Assembly: GCA_031213475.1 (NCBI GenBank)
Contig: JARUPZ010000017.1
Span: forward strand, 5,741,548-5,805,547
Direction of reading: 5' to 3'
Source: Nereocystis luetkeana
Taxonomy: Eukaryota > Sar > Phaeophyceae > Laminariales > Laminariaceae
Length of the DNA stretch: 64,000 bases
The notes below the pieces were generated by a model. It saw only the letters and a list, made by a program, of their open reading frames with translations, did not search any database and was not told the DNA's origin. The translations under genes were made by a program, and so were the position numbers. Within the stretch, counting starts at the first letter, position 1. Each line of letters starts with the position of its first letter. Below, piece by piece: positions 48,389-59,208 of this stretch.

Positions 48389-49019
48389 CTGGAACCAGTA
48401 CACAGGGCGCGTCGGGAAAAGAAGCGCAGACGTCTCGTCGTAAAGAAGAAAACACAATCCCGGTCCAGGTGGTTAAGCAAAAATGTAGCACACGATGGAC
48501 GATTTTGATCCGCGACGTGTAGTTAGCGAGCACCGGCTAATGATTGCCCTACAGTAGGTCAAACTGTCCCCACATACTATCAACAAAGGCTGCTGACATA
48601 CAGTAGTTCTCCGCTCAGGTCTATGTTCATATGCACACCTTGCAGGGCGGTGAGCAGGGTCGAGCGCTGGTGGCGTCAATGGGACGAGGCACGGATGTGT
48701 ATTCCTTCCTTGTACTGAGACCGACGGCAGATCGCGTTCTACGGTACAGGTGGAACTTATTCTTTGCTGAAGATCCTCACTTGACAAGTGTTATATCCCT
48801 CACCCAAACAGTCTGTTTTTAATATATATATATATATAACTGAGCCTGCCTAGTCAGTTCTGCGGCTGAAGCATGTCACGGACAAAAAAGTGTAAAACAT
48901 TTGCTGTGCCTCCAACGATACTCGGTAGTTCTCCAGTTGAGGGCCTTCGTCTTTCGGCCTCATTTTTCCAAAACCAGCGTGCTTTGTGTCCCCATCTTGG
49001 CCCACCTCGGCACTCTTAC

Positions 49020-49181
49020 CTTAGCAGCGGCGTTCCGTCCGTTGTAATCGGCAATGTACACCGTGCCGAAACCGCCCATCCCCAGGATGTCCTCGGATAT
49101 CAGTGCATGGTCCTCGGGGATCTCAATTTGGTCCAGGTTACTCTGTCGCCGCAGGCTGCGTGCAGACTTGGCCGACTCCGC
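49020..49181 (-). CDS. Gene 2 kinase exon K1: glycine loop and Lys
   Basis: 162 nt, 54 residues, from acceptor gccacag to donor gtaaga. It contains the ATP-binding loop GMGGFGTVYIADYNG and the strand-3 lysine in NAAAK at the exon end. Confidence 0.75.
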
Positions 49182-50014
49182 CTGTGGCATCCACACAGAT
49201 TGAGACGGGTCTCCGTGAGGAAGGACGCGGCGAGATGGGGGGCTGGCTAAGGCCGTCGAAAGGCCGTCATCACAAAAAAACGTTGGCGGCAAAGGAACGT
49301 TTCCTTCATTTTGGGACGCCAATTGGGCTGCTTTTAGCACGAGGCTGGCGCGGTCTCATGTTTGTGAATATGCCGCCGCTCCGCTATTGGTACGCCGCTC
49401 TATTCTAGCTGCAACAAAAGAATGCCGTCGCGCCTTGTAACTAGAGGATGAGTCGTACGTCAGGGGTGCTACGGTAAAGGCCTGCCACCATTTTCACTAC
49501 CACGTTTTTCTGGCCTCTCGGCCGAGTAGCTCTGTGGTTCACACAGACACCAGCACTGCTAAACAGCGCGTCGACGGGCAATGAACACCAATCCCATTTG
49601 GCTTTACACTGACAAAAACGAAAACGGAGTAGCTCAAGATCCCGAACGAAATGGGCTAGCCCCTCGGCTTTGAGTGCCCCTGAGCGGTTCAAAACAGAGA
49701 GGACCTTGATGCAAGAAATGTCGGCCTGGTCGGTGAAAACCCGGCGTGCTCCGCTCCGGCACTGTAGAGAGGAGGGGGGCTACGGTCAGTCGATTACGGT
49801 CATGCACGAACATCGAGTGCAACCCCCACCCCCTACCGCACTGTGGAGGCATTAATTCTACTCCGTCCGCATAGGGCTCTCTCCCCTAGCGCACTGTAGC
49901 GGCATGGCATGAGTACACTCTTACCGTGCGAGTAGCAGGACGCACAGGCTCGTCAGCCATTTTCGCATACGCAAGGGTTCATCCTGATCTGCCGTGGGAC
50001 AGCGCCTCGCCTAC

Positions 50015-50170
50015 CTCTGTCATTTGCCGCGGGAGATGCGGCCCTACCGTGGCGGAGTCCTTGGACGATCCCCGTCTGCGTCTTGCTCGGCCAGATTCAC
50101 GCCGCCGATGTTTGCCCAAGCGGGCACGGCCTCCTTCTCGATGAAGCGCGGTGTCTACCTCAAGCCACCG
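50015..50170 (-). CDS. Gene 2 candidate exon H3: basic linker
   Basis: 156 nt, 52 residues, starting RWLEVDTAL and ending RQMTE before donor gtaggc, with a very basic middle (KHRRRESGRARRRRGSS). It is included because acceptor (tactgcag), donor and phase all fit the gene model. No family match. Confidence 0.4.
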
Positions 50171-50731
50171 CTGCAGTAGGGCTGATGCCAGCACCAATAT
50201 ATGTCACGACGTGAGACACAGCATACGAAACGCACAATGCGGGAGTACAATAATCACCGCACCGCACGTAAAGGGCGGTCGAACTGGATGCTGCGTTAGC
50301 AACAGGCTTTCGTGCGACAGCCTCCAACGAGTACTTCTTTGTCGCATCGGCTGGCCGTTTTTGGCTCTAACAGTTCAACATGGAGAATAATACCCGACAA
50401 ACAAAAAACGTCAGCGAAGCAACAACCGTTGACCTCCGCAATGACTTTCGTGGGCGGTCCTGGGCATGTGGCTACATCGGGACTGACTGGACGTATACAG
50501 CCGTCAGTGCTTCAACGCGTCGACACTTGACAGCCGTATACGAACAACTACCACTAAACAACTCGTTACCTGTGGCGAGGTAAACGCGCACTGATTCGTG
50601 ACCGCCAGAGATGTGGGCGAAATATTTCTACGAACAACTAGAAGGCTACCGTAGTGCGCGCAGCAGCGGTTGGGAACTCGGACGCCCATGTGGAAGACTT
50701 GGGAGGACGACACAATCCGTCTAAAACTCAC

Positions 50732-50941
50732 CATCAAGTCCGTAAACGTCAGGCTGATAACAACTTCAGTTTCCGCCATGCGCCGTTTAAACAGCGTCGA
50801 AACCACGAACTGAGTCATTCTCCTCTTCTTGCTCCGATACGTTTTTATCAGGCCCACCATGTCTGCGATGGCATCTTCCACCTTCTTCATCAGCATGCGC
50901 TTCATTTCCCGGCTCGAGTCGTTTTCCTCAACAATATCAAT
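50732..50941 (-). CDS. Gene 2 exon H2: helical cytoplasmic module
   Basis: 210 nt, 70 residues, open and phase 0, between acceptor gatccag and donor gtgagt. Highly charged and predicted helical: REMKRMLMKKVEDAIADM and STLFKRRMAETEVVI. Together with the end of the preceding exon it resembles the four-helix regions found before kinase domains in some TKL kinases. That resemblance is from memory and needs a profile search. Confidence 0.55.
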
Positions 50942-51084
50942 CTGGATCAAGCGACGTTCGGGAACGTATTAGGGACAATATGATTTAAACCTCGCTCGAC
51001 ATGAGTTTGGTGTATGTTTGTTCCACCAGCACAGGGACGGGTTCGTGCGTTTACGCTGTTTCCGCTTGCAACTCCTAAACCAGA

Positions 51085-51160
51085 TAATATATATATATAT
51101 ATATATTTAACCCTAACCCTAACCCTAACCCTATATATATTTATATATATTACATTATAT
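51085..51160. repeat. (TA)n - telomeric repeat - (TA)n in intron
   Basis: A (TA)n run, then about four CCCTAA units (51,107-51,133), then a second TA-rich run. It lies in the gene 2 intron between 50,942 and 51,901. Confidence 0.9.
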
Positions 51161-51901
51161 ACATATATGGCGGACATACCACCTGATATCGAATGTCCGT
51201 TCATGGCATAGGTGAACATTGAGGGGAGCATAACCTGCCAGCGTGAAGTGTTGATGTTGTAGTGATCCATCTTGAAAGCGCTAAGCGCGACGACGAACTA
51301 TGCCAGTCGGGTATCAAGACACCCCACAACGCGTCACTGTTGTTCCTCACGGAAAAGCTGTTTACGCCCTCGGACTGAAAAAAACGCATTCCACGGACAT
51401 ACAATGTGCGATGGCTTGTAGGATTGGGGGGGGGGGGCAAACGGATCTAGTCGTGTCAAGTATCGATTCGTGAATTTGAACCAACCATCTGCCTCACAGT
51501 GGGCTCCTTGATGGAGAAGATTGAGGCGGATAATTTACAATAAAACGATCCAACTAGGTTCCGGTTGGGGTCGTCTCGTTACCCTACGCTCACCAAACAA
51601 TCGTCCTAAGAGAGTAGTGACGTGACATCCTGTCCAGACTGCAGCTTGATGCGATCACCGGTGTCACGTGAACGTCACCGATATCCTTTCCCGACAAGAA
51701 TTCACGTATCCACCCATAGAAACAGGCCATCCGATACTGGCTATACGCGCACGACCTGCTCAACTACGGTGGCTCAGAACCCGACCGTGCTCTGTGTTTT
51801 CAGAACCAATTCGTTCTCTGTATTAATACGGGCATCGGTGAAGAGCTAAACGTGGTTTGGGAACATGAACGGTACCGTGACGGCAACCCAACTGCGTCAC
51901 C

Positions 51902-53258
51902 TTTTCGAGAACCATGGCCGCTCGTTCTAGCGTCGTCGCCAGGAAACGACACCGGTGTAGGCGCGATTCTGTTTCCGCGACGCTGCTTCGATCATGCGAG
52001 ATCATGTTTACCATGGTGGACACAAGCGTCGCCGCCTCGTAAACGACAGGGAAGTGGGACTGCCGGGCTAGGTTGCTTGCTATCTCCATGACGGCGTCTA
52101 CAACATCAACGTCGGACATTCCGGGTCTAGAGCAAGGAAGAGTGTCGTCTCCTGACCGAGTTGAGCCGTTCGTTGCCGCCACAGCTTCGACTGGCGGCGC
52201 GACAGTATAGAAAGACGCTCCGCGACAGCCTCGTCTGGCTGCGCGACAGTGGCAGATTCTCCCGCTGCATTGCTGTCTGGCCGCGCCCCAGTAGTGTCAG
52301 ACACTTCTCCGTCTTTCTATTTCTCGTCGTTGTCCTCGTTCGCTTTGTGCCTTCTGCACAAACGCACCACGGACAAACCTATGGCCAGAGTCACTAAAAT
52401 ACCGGATACTCCGATAAATATCATGGAGAGGGAAATTCTTGATCCGGATGCTACGCGCATAGGGGCAAGGGAGGGGAGCGTGCCGAACGTGCTTAGACTG
52501 GAGGTTGTCGGTGCCGGAGATGATGGTCCCCGTGACGCTGGAGCCCATGACCCCAGCCCTCGTAACGGTGGTACCGCGGTGGGAGCGGGATGAATAGGAA
52601 GCGGTGCAGGGGTAAACGTACCCAGGGGACCCGGACCTGAGGTTGTTGGTGCCGGAGATGATGGCCCTCGTAACGCTGGGGCCGGCGACCCCAGACCTGG
52701 TTTGAGCGTTACTGCCGCAGGAGCAGTGGCAATGGAGAGCGGCCCAGGGGTAGACGTACGCAGGGGATCCAGACCCGAAGTCGTTGGTGGTGAGGATGTT
52801 GACCCCCGTGACGTTGGAACCGGGGGCACCATAGTTGGTATAGTTGGTACCAAGGTGGGAGCAGGGGCAATGGAAGCCGGCCCAGGGGTAAACGCACTGA
52901 TTGGATTCAGACCCGTGGGCGTTGGTGCCGGAGCCGACGGTGCCGGTGATGGTGGTCGCCGCGACATCCGTACGGCGCCAGCAGGAGCAAGAGAAGGTGG
53001 CCCACGGGCAGGTTTCTGAGTGGTAACAAAGCCCGTTGGTGTTGGTACCAAGGGCAAGGTATCTATGTTAGAGTCTGGTTCGGGAGTCGGCGAGGGTGGA
53101 AGGAGGGTCTCCGTTTCAAGCATCAAAGCGGCGAAGTCGTCTACGCCGGCGTTTTCGTCATCCCAGGACCCCGACGTCCAGCCGGCCAGGACCACAGACT
53201 CGCTGGATTCCGCCGCCACGGCCTCCAAGTAGTCGCCCGCTGAATTCGCCGAGCCCCC
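51902..53258 (-). pseudogene. Gene 2 exon F8: last blade, stalk, TM helix, start of helical module
   Basis: After acceptor ccggcag the exon starts GGSANSAGDY and gives the last blade (SVVLAGWTSGSW, VDDFAALML). A Pro/Ser/Thr-rich stalk of about 185 residues follows, with three imperfect repeats around SRGPSSPAPTTSG. A membrane helix (MIFIGVSGILVTLAIGLSVV) is followed by basic RLCRRHK, the stop-transfer side. TAG at 52,317-52,319 interrupts the frame. The same frame then reads on through a TVAQPDEAVA segment that is repeated, one frame over, as TVAPPVEAVA. The helical part VVYEAATLVSTMVNMISHD and CRFLATTLERAAMVLEK ends at donor gtgacg. Length is 1,357 nt, one base off a multiple of three. Confidence 0.7.
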
Positions 53259-53751
53259 CTGCCGGCGTCACACGAGAGACGAAGCAAGCAGGGCGAGACC
53301 ATAGCGAGCCGTCTGGTGGAGGAAAACGTCGCAACCATGAGAACTTATGATATCTACTGAGGCGGGGTACGGTTGTGTACCGTAGCTCCAGCGACAAAGC
53401 ACCAATCGAGATAGATGAAGGATCTCACGGCCTAGGTATACGGCGAATAATGGTGTACAACACCTATGGGGTTCGAACAAAACATCTGCAGTTCTTCACT
53501 TCAGGATTCCCGTCAACGCAATCCCACAGAAGGGCCACCACGTTTTAGGATAATTTTTTCCTGACCGGTTGGGGTTCTTAAGTGAGCAGCTACGGGTTAA
53601 TGCATCAATTTTACCATCCGGTACTACACTTGGTCTAGGACTAGCTCATGAAGCGTTTTGCTCAGGTTGCTCGAAAAGAGCTCTTCAAAGTCCTGGTTTC
53701 GGATTATCCATTAAGCCTCTCGTATGACGAGCTCAGAAAATTAGGCACGTT

Positions 53752-53841
53752 CCCTATAAGGCACCGCCCCTATAAGGCACCTCTCCCCTATAAGGCACCG
53801 CCCCTATAAGGCACCTCTCCCCTATAAGGCACCGCCCCTAT
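53752..53841. repeat. Minisatellite with CCCTATAAGGCACC core
   Basis: Five to six copies of CCCTATAAGGCACC, alternately spaced by GC and by TCTCC, giving a higher-order period of about 34 bp. Located in the gene 2 intron between 53,259 and 53,950. Confidence 0.88.
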
Positions 53842-53950
53842 CGTGGGATTGATCGTCAGTCAGAATTGCTTTACCCAGCACCATGCAACCTATCTCGCTG
53901 CACGCGTGCACGGCCGGGGGGGGCTGAAACCATACGTGGCGTAGAGTCAC

Positions 53951-54118
53951 CTGCCAACGCCAAACCCCCATCCCGTTAGCGTCCAGCTTGACAGCGGCGA
54001 AATCGTAACTGCCGTCGCTTGGACCGCCCCACGCTCCTTTGGTATGTCCGGCCAGAACGACGGAGCCATCCTGTCCGGAGGCTATACCCTTGATGATATC
54101 ATCATCCGCCGTACCATC
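53951..54118 (-). CDS. Gene 2 exon F7: propeller blade
   Basis: 168 nt, beginning DGTADDDI and ending GVWRWQ, with QDGSVVLAGHTKGAW and DFAAVKLDANG. Acceptor caccag, donor gtgact. The gene 1 equivalent lies outside the window. Confidence 0.75.
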
Positions 54119-54781
54119 CTGGTGATAATTAAAAAGAGGATTCCCAACTGTATTGAAGCCACCACGTTGTGCAGGGGATCAACAGCAAACCATGTGGTAC
54201 CGAACTGCACCTGCACGCGTGCCACGGTTCTAGATGCAGTAGCCCTTTTGAAGCCACAATATCTCTGACTTGACCGGGCTCTCTAACCGGATCTTGTTGT
54301 AGTATACAATACCGTTGTTATGGATAGAAGTTGGAATGTGTATACATGTTTTAGAGTAAGGCTTTGGGATTGGACATCGGGTTGCACCTTCGCGTTTACA
54401 TCGATATGAGGCTTTCGGCGAGATACGAAACTCCCAAAGTGAGGACCCTCAGCGAAAAAGGTTGTCTCTGCCGCTATCGAAGCACCCTTTATCTCCAGCT
54501 CAACACAACCAACCTCGCTGTGCGCACGGATGCTTGCTGCGTTAGGCCAACGGCGTGAGACGCACTGAACACGCTTTCAAATAAGACTCCTTGCCGTGTG
54601 ATGGTGCGGGACGCTGACGTTCATGAGCGTCTTGGTGGCCCTCCTATGTCGACGAGTTGACCCAGGCTACCGGAAACCAATGAACCCCGTGCACTGTGAC
54701 ACCATCGCCTCGAGACCTATACGTTAAGGGGGGCACCCATTATCCTATCCAGAGCAGGGGAGACAAGCCAGCTCACTTTAC

Positions 54782-54952
54782 CTGCCACCTCCAAATCTCG
54801 CCGCCATCAACATCCAGTTTTACCGCAGCAAAATCGTTCGTCCCGCCCGTGTGCGCGCCCTGCCACGAGCCCTCGGTTGCTCCCGCTATTACTACCGACC
54901 CGTCTTGTCCATCCGCTGCACCGTAGAACATATCGGTAGCCGAGGTTCCATC
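54782..54952 (-). pseudogene. Gene 2 exon F6: blade with lost acceptor
   Basis: 171 nt, open, beginning DGTSATDM and ending EIWRWQ, with QDGSVVIAGATEGSW. The acceptor dinucleotide at 54,953-54,954 reads GG instead of the AG seen in gene 1. Confidence 0.72.
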
Positions 54953-55239
54953 CCGTCGGACACACAACCAGGGCGTACGTATCATGGACTCTGCTGTGAG
55001 TGTTGCATGCAGGGCATAATGCACGGTGAGAGAATCCAGTCTACTGGGTCAGTGTGGACGGTACTTAGTCAGTGCGTTACGAGCGTGCTGGTGTGCCTGC
55101 CCACATAACTAATATGGAAACGGAAATAAATTGAAACGAAACAGGTGACTAGCTCTTAAACCCAAGATGACGAGCCGAACGAGCATACAACGATGACAAA
55201 CCGCGATGCCCGTGCACAATCCAGCCCTTTCCGCTGTAC

Positions 55240-55414
55240 CTGCCACCTCCACAGCTAATTTCCTTCGGCGTCGAGCTTAACGGCAGCAAACTCTGCATCC
55301 TCGTCTGGTCCATGCGCGCCGTCGGTCCAATCGCCGTGTGTGCCCGGCCAGGACCACCGAGCTATCGTCTCCGACAACTGCAGCAAGTATTTCTTCTTGT
55401 TTGGTGGTCCCGTT
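55240..55414 (-). pseudogene. Gene 2 exon F5: broken propeller blade
   Basis: 175 nt against 177 nt in gene 1. Two bases are missing near 55,335-55,342, within the segment encoding AGHTYGNW in gene 1. The codon GAG of gene 1 (ELWRWQ) is TAG here, at 55,255-55,257. Confidence 0.75.
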
Positions 55415-56417
55415 CTGCACGCAGGACCAGCGCCACGAACATGGAACCAGGTTAGCAGATGCGTTATCTTCGAACGAAGAGTCGCGTTTCTACGATCGGG
55501 GTAGCAAACGTTTCGGACTAGAACATCGTGACGGGTAAGGGACTCGTCTACTGAGGACACTAGCCAATGAGGCATAGGAATGCTCACCCGCATTGGTTGC
55601 TAAAGGCAATGTTATGGGAGACACAAAAGAGCTCCCCAAGTGGGAAGGCTCAGAATGATACTATGGTGCGCACCCCATATCGTAGCCATGTGTCACGAAG
55701 GTCAACAGGACCGTAGCCCCAAATGTTGGGCGCACTGCAGTTGCTTAAGACGGATTTTATCGGTCAGGCGGTATAACGTTGGAGATCGTACTTGTGAGCA
55801 AAGATGGGTGACCAGGGGTACATACCGCTGGATAAAGACCAAGCAAGCCAGGGACGACATAAATTGCTCTGCCTTGGCAGACCTGCGACGTCAGGCAATG
55901 TCTGGAGAAGGGGCAAAATTAGGGCGCAACAGCTGATTCGTATGTACGTCATGGCAGGACCATCCATCAGGGCGAGCCAGGTGCCAACAGCTTGATCTGG
56001 TGAGTTCTATTTTATGCGTTGCTGGATAAATTATCAGATAAAAACACATAGCAAGCCAAACTCAGGACAGCGATCCCTGGTTTGAAGCGTCCGCCAATGT
56101 CACTGGATGTACAATGTTTTGTGGCGTCACCCGCGCGGAGACAGGGCAGGTCAACGTTGTCTATGCCGAAAGCCATTCAGGGGGGTTCTAGTTCTAGCCC
56201 AAACTCGCTCAAGTTCACGACACCGAGAATTCATCGTGTAGGCAGCAGCACCGTCTCACGGCACTCGACAAGAGTCAAAGCCTGCTGAAACCATTACAAG
56301 CTTGTAATATAACAGGCGAAAGTGGACCTAAGTGGACCTACGACTGCTTGCGGCGGCGAGAAGCGGATTTGTCGAGACTACTTGAAGGCAGGACTGGAGA
56401 CAATACAAACGATTCAC

Positions 56418-56585
56418 CTTCCATGTCCAAATCAGTGTCCCTTCCGGGTCTAGTTTCGAAGCGATGAAATCACTCGAGCCGGCGTGAGTGTCGCCCCAAA
56501 GGCCGAATGTCGACCCCGCCATTATCACCGAGCCCTCTTCTTCCATACACACGGCGTGGGCCACGCCACCAGCGCTAGATCCGTC
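56418..56585 (-). CDS. Gene 2 exon F4: propeller blade
   Basis: 168 nt, beginning DGSSAGGV and ending LIWTWK, with AGSTFGLW and DFIASKLDPEG. Open. Confidence 0.72.
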
Positions 56586-57428
56586 CTGGGTCAATCGAAC
56601 CCACCACGCAGGGCTGGTGGTCAAGTCACGACACATTTCCAGATCTCATATCGATGTTCAGAGGCATTCTACGATAGAGGTTCGCCCTTAATTTTCTGAG
56701 GCTCCTCACTTGAGGAGCGCTCTACCTCACGCGAAAACCGACTTTTATCAAAATCACAATTGCATCCCGATGAATAATCCCATGCCCCAAGTGTGCAAAA
56801 ACGTCATTTTTCGAAACACGATTGGCGTTCCGACGGTTTTGGGTTAAGGAACACCGTCATTCAGAAACCGGTGTAGTAGAAATATGCTACCTCTATCGTA
56901 GAACGCGTCTTCAGTGAAGTTGAAAGGACGCCCCAACCAAGCGAGTGGTAGCAAACGTACCCACAAAGGCTGCGCTTAGCGCAGGAGAGCCAAACCGGCA
57001 TAAATAACGTCCTCCCTTATCATGCGCTACGGCAAGGGGTGGTTGCACGCGCCGGGCCGAGCGCCCGTAATCTTTTGCGTTTCGTATGATACGATGATCG
57101 AAGGCTTGATGTGCTTCGCTTGCTTTCGTGACTGAAGAGAACAATCGGTCCTGTCTTATCAGCGAAACTGCAATCAAGGTTTTACGGCCGTGCCACTCGA
57201 AGACCAAAATAAATGTGGGCAGCAAATAGTCAATTCACGCTCGCCTAACGTTTCGAGCTTCACGCGATTGAAACGTTTGCATTTCGCCGACAACCGTTTC
57301 ACACCTGAGTTGAGGACACATTTCACTCTATCTCTTGATGCAAGGACCGTTGAGATTGATGACAACATTGTAATACGCCAATTTTCATCCTATCTCGGCA
57401 CAGAGTGGTATGGGACGTCCGCAAATAC

Positions 57429-57575
57429 CTGCCACGTCCACAGCCGTTCCCCATCTGCGTCGACCTTGACGGCTGCAAAACCCTGCGTGCCTACTCCGGC
57501 ATTCCCTACTATGATCACTGATCCATCTCCTCCCACCGCCGCTGCTTTTATCTCTTCCACGCCTGCAGTGCCATC
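57429..57575 (-). CDS. Gene 2 exon F3: short propeller blade
   Basis: 147 nt, beginning DGTAGVEE and ending LWTWQ, with GDGSVIIVGNAGVG. Open; the shortened loop is shared with gene 1 exon E3. Confidence 0.7.
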
Positions 57576-58582
57576 CTGATACCGTCAACCACCACACACG
57601 CACAATTCAATCCGCGGCGAAGCCATAATTCGCGAGTCAGTTTCGATCCGCCCATTGCATCCCACGACGCAGGCCTGCTGTGAATGGACACAAGCACTAC
57701 GAGTAGTGACGCACACCACTGCTGTGCCCTGCGTTCCTCGTGCAAGGAGAGCTCTACACCTCACCCGAAACAACTGATTTTTTAGAAACGAAAACCAATG
57801 TACAACCCGAGGAGCTAATCGCGCATAGGTTGCTGTCAGGTGTACCACGACCAATGCGGTGAATCAAAAGCAATATTACTACGTGTTATTTTCAATGATA
57901 ATACGCTAGAGAGGACGCATGCCTCGACCGGGGGGGGGGGGCTTGCTGGCCAACCCGTTTCTTTCTGGCAGAAGGGTGCCCCTGGACTGAGGAACTGCTT
58001 GGCTCCATTTTTGTTCACGATGATGTTCGGTATGTGCCCTGTCCGTGGGATTCGGTTCGTCGAGAGCACTGATACAGATAATTCAACATTTCCCATCTGC
58101 GGTCGTTGGGGATGAGGTATGGAGCTATTCGAGTGAGGGACGAACCTCAGATGAATCAGGTGAACGTCTACCATAGCGCGCCTCAGACTCCGGTCAGCCC
58201 CAGCGACAGTCTGGTCACGACGTGCTATAAGGCATGCCCTATCGTAGCACGCGTATGGGAGTTCGACAAGATACATCTATAATGCTTTGAAGTCCGAAAA
58301 TAGAGTAAGCCGTTTGCGGTGCGTGTTCACCAAGAGCTAAGACGACAGGTGGTAAGTGTTCGGATGGAGCCGTGTATACGTATTGTTGTCTACACGTGCT
58401 GGATCCGTGCAACCAGTCGGCATAGCCTGAGCGGCGCACATGCGAAGATTAGTCGGGCCTTTGCGCCAGAAGTAAGGCTTATCGAGTTGGCACTTTCGAA
58501 AAAATCTGATGAATGTTTTGGGTACGTGTAACGCCGTTAGTCCTGGTGGTTCCGTATTGTGGTCCGGCCCATGCAATACTAC

Positions 58583-58750
58583 CTGCCACTTCCACCGAAG
58601 AACACCTTCGGCATCCAGTCTAACAGCCGTCCAGTCCCGGGCGCCCGCGCTCGCGCCGCTCCAATCTCCGAACGTATATCTAACTAACGTGCAGGCGCCG
58701 TCCACCCCTATTGATGCTCCTCTCTGCTCGTTCCTTGTTGCTGTCCCACC
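58583..58750 (-). CDS. Gene 2 exon F2: propeller blade
   Basis: 168 nt, beginning GGTATRNEQ and ending LRWKWQ, with DWTAVRLDAEG. Open, with acceptor ctcag and donor gtagta. Confidence 0.7.
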
Positions 58751-59118
58751 CTGAGGGATGGGTCGAGTTTGCACGAGAGAAGCAAAAGAAAGACAGCGCA
58801 TTTACGTCAATGAAGTACGATATAAGACGTGTACGAACGGTATGCTAATTATTGATTAGTACCTACATTGAGAGACGGCTGGCGGCCCAATCATCCATTG
58901 CGGTGGACATAGCCGGAGAGGGAATGGCCAGCTGTTGTTAGGTTCGTCCGACCCGGGGGCGGAAGTGTGACTGGCCTGACCCAACGTATCACCGCGCAAT
59001 GCCGCCTGGATCTACCCAAGGTATACAAAATTCGAGGAAGCTCACTGTTGTTTGTAAGGGTTTCGCTCCGAGGTAGTCATCACCAAGCTCGTGTCATATA
59101 TGACTGGCCTCCTCATAC

Positions 59119-59208
59119 CTTCCATCTCCAGACCTCGGTTGCCATTTGCGTTTGTTCCTGCTCCACGCCAGATGCTACACCGGGTGCAAGCGTCTTTGTC
59201 CCACGTCA
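59119..59208 (-). pseudogene. Gene 2 exon F1: N-terminal part-blade
   Basis: 90 nt, the same length as gene 1 exon E1, ending TEVWRWK before donor gtatga. With the acceptor used in gene 1, the first codon becomes TGA, so either the acceptor differs or the exon is broken. Confidence 0.45.

Larger units (their letters stand above)
46694..59208 (-). pseudogene. Beta-propeller receptor kinase (gene 2), disrupted
   Basis: At least fifteen exons on the minus strand read in order: eight propeller-blade exons, a Pro/Ser/Thr-rich stalk with a transmembrane helix, a helical cytoplasmic module, then a complete TKL-like kinase domain ending at a TAG at 46,694. Introns are 0.25-1.0 kb, GT-AG and phase 0. 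The design is that of a single-pass receptor kinase with a secreted-side propeller of about seven blades. Lesions: TGA at the first codon of the 90-nt exon (if that acceptor is right), a 2-nt deletion and a TAG in the 55.2-kb blade, a lost acceptor AG at 54,953, an in-frame TAG at 52,317-52,319, a net one-base shift upstream of the helical module, and a one-base shift in the kinase N-lobe near 48,205-48,225. These together suggest a pseudogene or a dying paralogue. Assembly error in single places cannot be excluded. The signal-peptide exon was not found. Confidence 0.8.

Noticed and set aside
52317-52319. Programmed stop-codon readthrough after the TM helix
   Set aside because: Tempting because the frame continues after TAG, but the gene has several other lesions, so a decay stop is simpler.
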